From contig CM082593.2 in NCBI GenBank assembly GCA_040954595.2, forward strand, positions 4,340,001-4,404,000: DNA of 64,000 nt, in the 5' to 3' direction. Positions 44,801 to 54,150 of the stretch are shown here, in pieces. The notes beneath the pieces are model-generated. The model made no database searches. It was not told the DNA's origin and saw only the letters and a program-made list of their open reading frames with translations. Source of the DNA: Balanoglossus misakiensis (Eukaryota > Hemichordata). The stretch's first letter is position 1; every line of letters starts with the position of its first letter. A program made the position numbers and the translations under genes.

Positions 44801-47800
44801 GGAACGATAGGAAAAAACATCATACCACATATTCTACTGAGTTATTTGCGTATTGAATAAACTCTGCTGTTAATCACTTAGATTGATTCTTTTTTTCCGA
44901 CATGATTCGTAGGAGTATGAAGTTACATATACTGTCTATATTTTTAAAGTTCAAATTACTTGGCACAGAAAATAAATGCATCAACTCATCTTATTCTACT
45001 TCAGTTTGTTTAAATATTTCATGCCCTGTAATAACGTAAATGGAAAGTACTCGTAAATTCTGCCTGATTTATAGCTCAATTCTGACTCAAATTATCTTAT
45101 TTCTCCGTAGTATTAAACCTGTACAGTTTACCGTGCCCCAGACGACTCCGACCAGAGAGATACAAGATTTCCGATTGACGACCATCGCCAGTCAGGATAG
45201 AGGAGGGGACACGGCGCCCATTATCACAAATGGCACAGGCAGTGATTCTGAACCCAATTCCCCTGTCCCATCACGCCGCTCTTCCGTTACAGAAATTCCA
45301 GGTTAGTGAAATATCTGCCGCGCCTATTAACGCATCAATCATGTTAGTATTAAATACCGTACTTTCGACTTCTTTAGAGAAAAAAGACAATACAGTTACA
45401 TTGTGTGAAAGTACGTTCACATTTTTATGTATGAAAAATTTTGAAAATCATGAATTTTGCATGAATTTGTTAAACGATTGATATATTTTATTTCATTGTT
45501 TATTCTATCTATCTGTCTGTCTGTCTGTGTGTCTGTATGTCTGCCTGCCTGTCTGCCTGCCTGCCTGTCTTCAAATATATCTAGTATCTATCGCTATCTA
45601 TCTATCTATCTATACATCTATCTATACATCTATACATCCATACACTATACATCTATACACATATCTATACATATCTAGCTAGCTATCTAATCATCTGTTT
45701 GTTGGTCCGTCCTTTTCCCTAAGCTGTGTTTCCGTTGTTCTAAGACTGTGTGTCTTTCTGCCTACATGCCTATCTCTTTGTCTGTCCATTTAATTGTCCG
45801 TGTTTTTAGTGTAATTTATTTCGTTGTGATTGTTATTCCTGTTTTTCATTTCAAAGACAATTTTAAGCGACTACAGCATTCACATTTCTAACACACTAAT
45901 TTGTTTATCTGTTGATATTCTGTCTGCCAAAGATGCAGTTGAAGGTAATTCAACAAAGGCTAGGTCATGTCTTTCATTTTGACCCTTAACCCTGATTTCC
46001 TTTCGTGTTAGGGAACACCTTCTAAAATTAGTTTAAATTCCCCTATTTGATTATAGAGTGAGTGTACAACATAGGTCTTAAACCTGCTACATTCAATTGT
46101 CAATATCGCTTCATTTAATTAACCTGTTAATATTGAACAATTAACAAAACATTCATGTCACATTTGTAACTAAATTAGCTTATACAGTAACCATGTAATA
46201 GTTATACTTTTAATATAAGTCATAGTCAACTGCGTATAAGATTTCATTTCAATCATTGTGCATGTGCCATTGCACAGTTGTCTGTTCATTTTATTACAAT
46301 TTTCGATTTGTTCTCACTTTACTAATTAATTCCTTAATTAATCAAGTTTAACCAAGTCGCATGTGACACAGGAACTTTTCTCTGTACATGTCATACCCAG
46401 CACTAACTATTCGCTCTACGTCCGAACGTAATCCCTTCAGTTGTTTTCACGATCACAAATAGCGAATATGTTCCTCTTGCTCAGTAGAACCCGTTCTATG
46501 CATGAAGAATTCACTAACATGGCATTTGTACGCTCGACACGAATAAGAATTGCGTATATTGACCTAAAACACAAGGGAATGCTACATGACTCCAGGGCTA
46601 TTGCACAAGTCTCTGTTATCGATGCGCACGCACTCTAAACTGTCTATTACGAAGTAAAAACAGGCAAAGCTTTAACCGAGGCTATGCTCATATAAGATAT
46701 TTATTACTTAATCAATCATACTTTGGCATTCTAACGGGAAGTCGACCAAGCGTCAGCGTAAGGCAGTTTTAAATTTTTTTGCAGCGTGATTCAATTATTC
46801 ATCAGTTTTTAATATTGCATTGCCGAATAAATAGTTTGATTCCTTGATACAGAGACCTTGGTGGTTCATTTTTGTTTTGCTGATTAATTTTCATTTAAAA
46901 GGCATCCTGATATTGGAACCAAATCTTAAGTTTCGTAGATTTATAGGTCTTTCGTTTCAGTTTTTGGCATGCCATAGACATATGTTGGACATTTTTATGC
47001 GTTCAACCGCCATTGCTAATCCCCACTGGTGTGTTGCGTAATTAGCCGAATCCCAAATGCGCAAGGGCGCTTTGGCGGTTTTTCCGTGCACAGCCAGTCA
47101 ACAAGTGAAAAAGACAGCGTTGCTGGCAGCCATGTGTACAAAGCCTTTTTGTAAATTAGAACCAAAACCCACTTGAGATTTTTTTTGTTTTCGTTGAAAA
47201 TGCTTAAATGTTAAGAGGGGTCTACAGGGTTATTGCAATTTTGTTGTTTTGCGTCGCCAATTTGAAGTCAATGGTCATCACCAAGTCTTGTAGCGTGGCA
47301 ATTTTGTGCAATCACATTTCATGTCGGTTATTCTTGTCCACGAGCGACGTAAAACGAGGCAGTCTAGTCATTACAGGCTCATCAGCCTGCTTTCTGCTTT
47401 ATTAGCTTGCCATATAATTGGAACTTATGCTCTTACGTGGTCAGCTGCGGGAATCGATAAGATCTGATTTCTGGAGTAGAGACTCATCTGTCGATTGCAT
47501 TTCCGCGCCGTGCATTGGATAAAGGAAGCGGGGACTGAGCCCGGTGTGATTGTGTGACGCCGAAAGCCTCATTGATGCACGATTTAGGGGCTTCCTGTAA
47601 CTTGAGCTATTACTGACCTAGATTAAGAGCCTTCCGTGCCCAAACATGAAAATTACGCGACGTGCAACAACAACGGCGAGGGAGCGTGGCCCCCAAGAAC
47701 AATGTTTTACCGGGATTACCTTTCATTTTTACCGTAACTGAATATCGACGTGTAGGAAGTTGCTTTGACTCGTGGGCCCCGGCTTAAGAGCCACAACATT

Positions 47801-50800
47801 GACAGTCTGTATTCGATTCAGTGTGCAATGTCCCCTGCCAATACGTGTACTGTTAAAGATATTTTAATCGTAACCAATCATTGTGTTAAAATGCAAATTT
47901 TCCATAATAATAAGATATATTATGTTTCTCTGCTAACCTGGAATGTTGTTAGCTTTCCGCTATCCTTAAATATTTGAAAAGGCAATTCCGAAAGAACAAT
48001 GAATTATAGAGAAGATTTAAACTATACCCTAAATAATTTAATTACATCATTTAGGTGAATTCTGTCGGGTTAGTCCCACAGCTATGCTGTTGTTTCATAG
48101 AGAAAAAGTATTCTTTAGCTAACTATATCTAATTATATATTTCCATGGTATTATTGGCTGGTCAAACTGCATGTAGTGTAACGATAGTTTCCTAAATACA
48201 AAGGAAAATGGGATACCTCTGAAACAGAACATTCTTGCAAAAATTAAATTCCTCTAAACCTTTCTATTCTGCTTTATTCTTTGATATGACTCATATCTAT
48301 GCAATTATTTCGGCAAAAAGAAAGTGATTGTTTTTGGCCGTCTTGTGTTCAAGTCACCTCGACATGTCCGCCCCCGCACACAATATGGCGATTAGCAGAC
48401 ATGTTGAATTGCTAATATCCGCTGGTTTGAGATAATGTGACCAACTGTAATCCGAAAATAATTTGCGCAGTGACCTGTGGTAGTTACGCTTGACCTTGGA
48501 AGATAACCGTTTGGATATTTATCTTAATACGCATGAGCTAAGTTCAAGACTTAGATCTTTAAGCAGGAGTGTGGGGGTTAAGTTGACTGTATTCAGCAAA
48601 GCCATCAAATTAGTGGTATCGTGGAGTCTAAAAGTTTGATGGATGTAGTGCCCAATACAGTTGGCTGATCGATTGGAGGCTAATCTGTCTGCCTTTGCTA
48701 ATAAGTTGCCTAACTTGAATTTTTCAGGTGCCTACGTTCTGGGCGAGATTAATCCACAGCTGTATAAAATAAAGGACGACGAAACGGAGGATAATTACTT
48801 TCCCGAAGACCACTCTGGCCGTATATGGTTCGCAGTGGAGTACGAGCACGAAGCTGAGCGCCTCGTCGTCTCGCTCATGAAAGCTAAGAACTTGCCCAGC
48901 CGCGTCCTGGGAAGTGTCAATCAATGTGACCCGCTCGTTAAGATATTCCTGCTGCCGGATGAAAGGCGCCATCTACAGTCCAAGCTGCGAAGGAAGACGA
49001 CCAATCCCAAGTTTGACGAGAGTTTCGTATTCCAGGCGAGTGCCACTAAAAATCTGCCTCCAAACAAGTTATCATTACTGCGCAATCTCCGCAAGGCACA
49101 TGTACTGAGAACTCAATAATTAACTTATCTCTGATAAGGGCAGCCCGTTTGTTGTACATCCTCGTTGATCCGTTGTACGGCGGGGATTTTTTAGTAAGAT
49201 TGAATTTTACGATTATTGCGACATAAATCTTATGCAAATCCATGCAAATCGTAAACGCGATACTTCTATCCGACCTTACACGCAGAATTAGAAACTTAAT
49301 GCTGTACGTGAATTGTGTTAAATATGATCTACAAAAGTATACTGGCAAGTCATTGTACGGAAAATGCCCAAATTAAGTAGATGGTATTTCACTCATATTT
49401 CTTTGTTTGCCTCGAGAAATTGTTGGTCACGCGAAGGGGCTGCCGGTCGTTCCATGTGTTTGCCCGACGGAAACAGGGGAAATATGGGGTCAGTTATTTC
49501 CCAAACAAGAAGGGTCACATTTTATCTCCTGTGGTTTGAAGATTTATTTCCTTCAAATTCAATTAGCGGATACCTGAAATTCAAACATTATCTCGTGAGG
49601 CACTTTCAGCCTCTTAATTTCCTGTCGTCCTCATTCTTGGCCAACGAGATCGCATGCGATAGCTAGGGCAATTTTGTCCATCGATTTGTGCATTTCATCT
49701 GATGAAATATTGATTTTTTTAAATGCCCAAAAGAGCTGTGAAAACGTAGGAAAATTTTTGCATTCCTTCTTACTAGAACCCGTACTTCAGTTAAAGCTCA
49801 ATTAGGTGTAACTTTCAAGTCCGGACTTGAATTCCAAATTTTCACAATGACATTCCTGTTGACTACATACATATAGGTTGTGCTGATAAGCAAGATACTG
49901 GGCATTTCATCGTGTTCCAAAGATATGAACAAGAAACTGCATTAGATACACAAAACAAAAATACTGAAAACAGTGTAAAGTTACAGCCAAATGGGGCTTT
50001 AAAGTTTGTTTCCCTTCTGTGTGTACTGCATGAGCGTGTGCTGAGCTAAAATGAGTGACGTTGCTGCAGTACTTTAACAGTAGTTTTATCACTCATCGTT
50101 TATGTTCCAATAAAAACAATACGAAGCGAGATACAAGCAAGAGGGTGTAAATCACAGCCGCACCACACACACCGATCAACGCCGTTAATAAAGCCTCAAT
50201 TAGGTATCCAATCGATTACGTTGGATTGGTGTAGAGTCATCAAATGTCTCTGGATTGACACGGAAAATAAAAACGTGGGAGTTTTTCACTGCCAGGCCCG
50301 CACGTCTTTTTTTTCGCTTCTGACATGTTCATTTGATTTATTATTCCTGCGGAAATAATCATAGAATCCAAGAGACTACAGCCCAGAGGCGATAGCCATT
50401 ACTAGAAAGCCCATACTAGTTCGCATGTATAATTTGTCATTTCATTGCACTTTAATGCCTATAAATTTGCATAAACTTCTATTTCCTGCCTCGTCTTCTG
50501 GCATTATTTACTCCTCTTGTCTAGTTAGTCTATCGCTCACTTCTTTTTCTTAATGCAGATTTAAATGTTCTCGCTGAAATATTTATAATTTCGTCGCTGG
50601 TTATATTTATTTCGTTTTCTATGCCGTTAGTCCTTTCGCTCGTTTTCCTTCATAGTGGCGGGAAACCGACGTTCGCCAAACATGACGTTATGTGATTTGT
50701 CAGCTATACGCCATTGAGGGCCATTGCCTTGAGAGAAAGTAGTAAATACGGATCGTCTCTCCGGGGAAATGGACCTGAGAATTTCAAAACTAATAGGTAT

Positions 50801-53800
50801 CCAGGGTTATTAATGTCCGAAATTGACATTTGAATTACATTAGACAGTTCCAAGTAATCCAATATATATAGCCGTACAGTGCCTTTTCAGTGAAAGATTG
50901 TATTTTTCTCCATTAAAGTCATGCAATTGGACAGAATGGACTTTTTCTCTAAATGTTTATTCAAACGCTAACCCCCGTAACTAAGTTCTGAATTATTAAT
51001 TATGCACGTCAGTATGAAGTCGTTTCTTTAATTTTGCTTACATGTAACTGCACATCAACCTTCTACAACTGATTGCATTGAAAGAAGTAAGTCAGTGCTC
51101 CATTCACTGACGTCACAGGCCAATGTATATATCTGCCATATTGGAATACACAACATAGGCCTCCCAAAACAGCGTTCATGCGTCATTTTCCAAATTTATG
51201 GCAACAAAAAGTCAAAAACTATCTTCTAAATAGATAACGTTATTTCTCTGTGATAAAAGCCACGCAATTATGTTGGATTCGACATGGCATACAGCCTTTT
51301 GAGATATCCAATCACACGGCCATAATGAATCTCATAGTACCCAGCTGGGGGTCCCTGTCCAGTTGATGAAGAGTGCAGCTCAACCAATACCCAAGGGACA
51401 CGTGTTAACTGACTGCCTTCATCTCCACAGGTCACTTACAAAGCCCTTCTCCAGAGAACGCTTCGACTGACGGTCTGTGACGTCGACAGGTCAAAGAAAC
51501 ACAGGGTTATAGGTCATGTGCTACTTCCACTCAAAGATGTAGATTTCGACGGCAACGAGAAAGTGGTCATGTGGCGAGACCTTGAAAAGGACGTCACTGA
51601 GGTAGGTAACAAACAAACAAACAAACAACTGGACCCAAGACGGATCTCGATCAGAGTAATCGATGTACATGATCTTTTGCCGAGCTACCTAATTTAGCAT
51701 TGCACCTTCCACAAGTGAGATTACTTCCCGCATAAATCAATTTCAATTTAATTATCTCAATGATCATCAATTTGGTTAGTCTCGTGCATAAGGTCAACTC
51801 GACCATAAAACCCCATAACCCCTTTGTAGCATTGATGCAGTTGCCATATTCTATCCCTTGCATGGTTCAAAATATGCATTTAGTGTCCTATACGCTAGCC
51901 TCTCGTAAAGAGTTCTCTTCGCTCAGGGATTTGGCGGGGACGACAGGCAATTTCCGACCTCTGATACACTTGTATTTAATGAGGCGAACTAGTGCATCGT
52001 CTGATTTCAGTGTCCGAATTTATAGGGACAGAACATGCACCATTAACTTTACAGAGGTTGAGGGTGAAATGGGACTTTTACATGCAAATGAGAGAAGAAT
52101 AAAAATCTTGTGCCGCGCACTCTGATTCCTATGGCAATATGCATCCATTGAGAAAGCATGGCCAATTCGGAATGACTTCTCGAAACTTCATTTAGTTATT
52201 TTAACAATTTCACTATATGTAAATCCTTTAGCTGTCCGATTTGTTGTAAAAGTGACTAAAAGGCAGTTTTTGTTTAACCCTTTCAGACGGCATCCGAAAA
52301 GGGCGACATTGAATTTTCACTGGGCTACAACGGAGACATAGAACGATTGTCGGTGAAAATCCTGGGTGCCAAGGGACTGCCCAAACCAGAAGGTCATACA
52401 ACTCTTGGTGAGTACTCTTTGCCAAACAGTCGTCCAAAGAAGTACTGTTGTGACCTGTATCTGTATAACCCCCATGACAATTTTTATTGTACATTGTATC
52501 CATACTTACGTTTTTACATGGTCATGCCATTACACCTCGTAATGGTACTACTACCGGTACTTTGTCTTTAATGTAAACATGTTTGACAATTTGTTTCAGA
52601 TACGTACGTCAAAATTAGCCTTCTTCACGTCAACAAGGTGACAAAAACGAAGAAATCATCCATCATTAAGAGATCCACCGATCCTGTCTTCAATGAATTT
52701 TTTTACCTTAAAGTCTCGTCCGATCAACTGGACACCACAAGTCTCAGCATTGCTGTCATGAGACACGCCCCTGGGGTCAAAGGTGAGACAAGTCATCTTG
52801 TCGATTTAAGGTTTGATATTTCTTGACACAATGAAAAAACAATTCCTTATCAACTACGTCGTCATGTTCACAATGAACGTTCAGCTACTGCCACGTGCAC
52901 CCCTCAACAAAGACAACTATATTCCGATCCTCCCAAAATAAAATATTAAAGTAACTTGGAACAAATTGGCCATTTAAAGTTTCACGGTCGACTGACCATA
53001 ACTACAGTGCAAGCATTATTGCCTTGTTGTGGTAGAATCTGTGCCGTGAATAGACCCGGATTTATGAGTAGTATCATGCAATAAGTCACAATCATAATTC
53101 TTCCATCAGTACAGTCACTGAACAGGTTTCCTCCGACGCGGAAATTAACCAATGTCATTGAGTTCACATTTCTTGTCATAATTGAAGTCATCTGTGTATC
53201 TGTCGGTTTCCTAACTGAGCTCAAACAGCAGCCATGATATTAAATTTCCAATATAGTAATTACCTGAACTTCTCTCCGTTCTCGTTTCATATTTGAAGGT
53301 TTTGCCGAGTAATTACCCTGTAGCTATATGTTTCTCATTTTTCTCCCCAGAAAATCAGCAGTCTAACTCTAACTTCACGTATATCACATATTGATATGTC
53401 AACCCTTCATTACAAATCAGCAGGAAACATTAGGCAAATTCCAATTAAGCTGTTATTCTCAAAACTCTTTGTTGTTACATGAAACTTTCTTTATATCAGA
53501 GTGGTCAATTGTGACTTAAGATTAACTGCCATTTTGACGTTCAATTGGTGGTAGCAAATTTGAGACAACAACATCTGTTTTATCTATCTTTATTTCAGGA
53601 AATACAGACAAGTATTTTGCAAATACCAATAGCATCTAATAAAAAAAAAAAACACAAACACAATACCTTAAAACAACCTTAATTTACCTACACAATCCAT
53701 TTTCGCTTCAGGTGATCGACAGATTGGTCGTGTAGTCGTCGGTCCCTTTATGTACGCGCGTGGGAAGGAACTTGAACATTGGAATGAAATGGTCAGTAAC

Positions 53801-53839
53801 CAGAAGGAACTGGTCACACACTGGCATCCACTCACATAA
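35840..53839 (+). CDS. SYT15: Synaptotagmin-15-like gene, whole coding span (8 exons)
   Basis: This gene encodes a membrane-anchored tandem C2-domain protein of the synaptotagmin family, which acts in vesicle or membrane trafficking. The joined exons give about 446 codons. In order they encode a 16-residue N-terminus, a membrane span at about 17-39, a basic stop-transfer stretch, a Ser/Pro/Thr-rich linker (about 47-143), C2A (about 174-300), C2B (about 309-435) and a C-terminal WHPL. The SYT15 assignment rests on remembered similarity to vertebrate SYT15: GEINPQLYK before C2A, YEHEAERL, LLPDERRHLQSK, the TNPKFDESFVFQ block, MWRDLE, and GRVVVGPFMYARGKELEHW near the end. Every intron keeps the reading frame, and all acceptors are AG. 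Donors are GT except for one GC. The 35840 start is a candidate; from 42183 on the model is firm. Family knowledge is that Syt15 does not bind phospholipid in a calcium-dependent way, and the residues here agree. Confidence 0.9.
38399..38462. repeat. Short 17-bp-period repeat with inverted copy
   Basis: CCTGTCTATAA occurs at 38399 and 38416, a period of 17 bases, and TATAGACAGG, its reverse complement, at 38453-38462. The arms could form a hairpin, and the block may be a remnant of a short tandem satellite. Confidence 0.75.
42063..42139. repeat. 42-bp tandem duplication with CRE-like half sites
   Basis: The block reading ATTGATGAC(G/A)TAATACACA then CATTGTGG(T/A)GACGT occurs at 42064 and again at 42106, a period of 42 bases with only a few differences. 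The first copy holds TGACGTAA, a CREB/ATF-type site, which is changed to TGACATAA in the second. It ends about 45 bases before the acceptor of the membrane-span exon. Confidence 0.8.
42183..42375 (+). CDS. SYT15: SYT15-like exon 2: transmembrane segment
   Basis: The exon starts after ttgcag and ends at AGA|gtgagt. It encodes Val-Pro-Val, then a run of about 22 hydrophobic residues (AGIAAAVVCGLLFLLAVAFL), then the basic stop-transfer YKVYRRK. A serine/lysine-rich cytoplasmic start follows, ending with TPPTL. This is the single membrane anchor of a synaptotagmin (residues about 17-39 of the model). Cys27 in the span and Cys47 just after it are possible palmitoylation sites, as in other family members; that is inference. 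The exon enters needing two bases and leaves with two over, and joins 45111 in frame through GAT (Asp). Confidence 0.9.
42376..45110 (+). other. Intron 2 (2.7 kb) with fold-back element and an open frame
   Basis: This GT-AG intron carries a 145-bp inverted-repeat element at 43665-43809 and a 163-codon open frame at 44019-44510. The 44019 frame has no recognised homology. A strong acceptor-like tract (tttttcctcgtctag) lies inside it at about 44157, but its phase does not fit between the flanking exons. Otherwise it is AT-rich non-coding sequence. Confidence 0.8.
43665..43809. mobile_element. Fold-back (MITE-like) non-autonomous element
   Basis: The left arm (43665-43713) begins CATAGACCACGGATAG and ends in TTTGCGTT. 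The right arm (43755-43809) begins AACGCAAATT and ends CTATCCGCGAAGTGGTCTATG. The two arms are imperfect reverse complements over about 50 bases with a centre of about 41 bases, so the whole could form a long hairpin. It carries no reading frame of note. No clear target-site duplication is visible at the ends, so the transposon family is unknown. Confidence 0.7.
45111..45301 (+). CDS. SYT15: SYT15-like exon 3: linker between membrane span and C2A
   Basis: The exon follows ttctccgtag and ends CCAG|gttagt. It encodes IKPVQFTVPQTTPTREIQDF and then a polar stretch ending in SEPNSPVPSRRSSVTEIP. The PVQFTVPQT segment resembles the linker of vertebrate SYT15, from memory. The second half is rich in Ser, Pro and Thr and is probably disordered. 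RRSS is a possible basophilic-kinase site, which is an inference. The exon enters in the phase left by exon 2 and leaves one base over, so the phases of both joins agree. Confidence 0.88.
45302..48727 (+). other. Intron 3 (3.4 kb)
   Basis: GT-AG intron, gttagt to ttttcag. It opens with a CTGT/CTGC/CTAT microsatellite (45504-45690). A short imperfect inverted repeat (TCAATTGTCAATAT against ATATTGAACAATTA) lies at about 46098-46136. No coding exon was recognised; open frames are short. Confidence 0.8.
45504..45690. repeat. CTGT/CTGC/CTAT tetranucleotide microsatellite
   Basis: Runs of CTGT change to CTGC and then to CTAT with ACAT interruptions, giving a compound tetranucleotide array of nearly 190 bases inside intron 3. 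The apparent 73-codon open frame across it is only the repeat read as Ser/Ile/Tyr/Cys. Confidence 0.95.
48728..49035 (+). CDS. SYT15: SYT15-like exon 4: pre-C2A motif and first part of C2A
   Basis: The exon follows ttttcag and begins with GAYVLGEINPQLYK (residues 144-157), a block shared with vertebrate SYT15. An acidic stretch follows, then C2A from about residue 174 (GRIWFAVEYEHEAERL) through LLPDERRHLQSK to TTNPKFDESFVFQ (residue 246). In loop 1 only Asp211 (in CDPLVK) is in a calcium-ligand position. The first aspartate of that loop in synaptotagmin-1 is missing, and the loop has additional residues (SRVLGSVNQ). The exon ends CAG|gcgagt, a GC donor, at the conserved FQ boundary; reading on gives a 28-codon tail ending at 49117 that is unlike any C2 domain. 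The exon is 308 bases and ends in phase 0. Confidence 0.93.
49036..51430 (+). other. Intron 4 (2.4 kb), GC-AG type
   Basis: The intron starts gcgagt and ends ctccacag. The exon side (CAG) and the rest of the donor match the splice consensus except for C in place of T, as is usual in GC-AG introns. It contains two ATGCAAAT octamers 10 bases apart at 49232-49249, one copy of a dispersed repeat at 49813-49990 and a TGACGTCA palindrome at 51118-51125. No other exon was recognised. Confidence 0.85.
49813..49990. repeat. Dispersed repeat, copy A (18-bp palindrome at its end)
   Basis: It opens with the perfect palindrome TTCAAGTCCGGACTTGAA (49814-49831). It then aligns by eye with 62280-62447 through TGTTGACT, CATATA, GGGCATTT, AACAAGAAA, ACACAAAACAAAAA and AAAGTTACAG, in the same order and spacing. 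It has no open frame, so it is a short non-autonomous interspersed repeat of unknown family. Confidence 0.7.
51431..51601 (+). CDS. SYT15: SYT15-like exon 5: second part of C2A
   Basis: The exon of exactly 57 codons follows ctccacag and ends ACTGAG|gtaggt, phase 0 on both sides. It encodes VTYKALLQRTLRLTVCDVDR, then SKKHRVIGHVLLPLKDVD and MWRDLEKDVTE (residues 247-303). This is the C-terminal half of a type-I C2 fold. In calcium loop 3 the two aspartates of CDVDR are kept, but the third ligand position has Arg (KKHRVIG), so full calcium coordination is unlikely. The MWRDLE block matches SYT15 from memory. Confidence 0.93.
51602..52286 (+). other. Intron 5 (0.7 kb)
   Basis: GT-AG intron, gtaggt to ctttcag. 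It begins with a short (AAAC)n run at about 51608-51628. A 121-codon open frame (51760-52125) lies inside it and has no splice-compatible ends or recognisable similarity. Confidence 0.85.
52287..52407 (+). CDS. SYT15: SYT15-like exon 6: start of C2B
   Basis: The exon follows ccctttcag and ends CTTG|gtgagt. It encodes TASEKGDIEFSLGYNGDIER and then LSVKILGAKGLPKPEGHTTL (residues 304-343). This is the first strands of C2B, beginning at GDIEFSL. The loop that would carry the first calcium-binding aspartate reads LPKPEGHTTL, with no aspartate. One base (G) is carried over to make GAT (Asp344) with the next exon. Confidence 0.92.
52600..52782 (+). CDS. SYT15: SYT15-like exon 7: middle of C2B
   Basis: The exon follows ttgtttcag and ends AAAG|gtgaga. 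It encodes DTYVKISLLHVNKVTKTKKS, then a basic stretch, STDPVFNEFFYLKV and SLSIAVMRHAPGVK (residues 344-404). TKTKKS lies where other synaptotagmins have the lysine-rich C2B strand that binds acidic lipid or AP-2. DPVFNEFFYL is the usual NP-x-NE-type C2 motif with Asp for Asn. The calcium loop 3 aspartates are replaced (VMRHAPGV), so C2B should not bind calcium. Confidence 0.92.
52783..53711 (+). other. Intron 7 (0.9 kb)
   Basis: GT-AG intron, gtgaga to cgcttcag. AT-rich, with a poly-A run of about 13 at 53639. No exon was recognised; the short intron before it (52408-52599, 192 bases) is also non-coding. Confidence 0.85.
53712..53839 (+). CDS. SYT15: SYT15-like exon 8: end of C2B and stop
   Basis: The last coding exon follows cgcttcag and encodes GDRQI, then GRVVVGPFMYARGKELEHW, NEMVSNQKELVTHWHPLT and TAA at 53837-53839. 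The GRVVVGP-MY-RG-ELEHW block is very close to vertebrate SYT15 and is the strongest evidence for the family member. WHPL fits the WHxL motif at the end of synaptotagmin C2B domains, which is linked to membrane docking. The protein ends only one residue after it; vertebrate SYT15 has a few more. Confidence 0.95.
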
Positions 53840-54150
53840 TGATATGCGATGATGTTCAAGACGAAATAAGTCCATTTAACATTCATATATTTACGTGGCA
53901 TGGTCATGTATGATTCCGCATGCGTATCATACAAAGAAGATGAGATGTGATTGGACGAAGGGCAACAGGATCATGAAGAAAGCGGCTGTATATCCAACCA
54001 AGAGAGAATGGCCAGAAACAAGAAACGGTTGCGAGAAAACGTGGCAAAAATTGTGTTCACCTCTGTCATGGCTCATATCTGAATAAAATGTCACGTCGTG
54101 ACAGATTCGTGGTAAAACTTTTTCACAAATAAAGAGATGGAGTGCGGGGT
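53840..54150 (+). terminator. 3' UTR and polyadenylation signals of the SYT15-like gene
   Basis: Two AATAAA signals follow the stop, at 54082-54087 and 54128-54133, giving a 3' UTR of roughly 270 to 310 bases. Cleavage would be expected 15 to 30 bases after either. The 63-codon open frame inside (53895-54086) has no recognisable features. Confidence 0.65.

Noticed and set aside
49036-49119. Continuation of the C2A frame past 49035 as coding sequence
   Set aside because: The added residues are unlike any C2 domain, a stop follows at 49117-49119, and the missing C2A half is found in phase at 51431.
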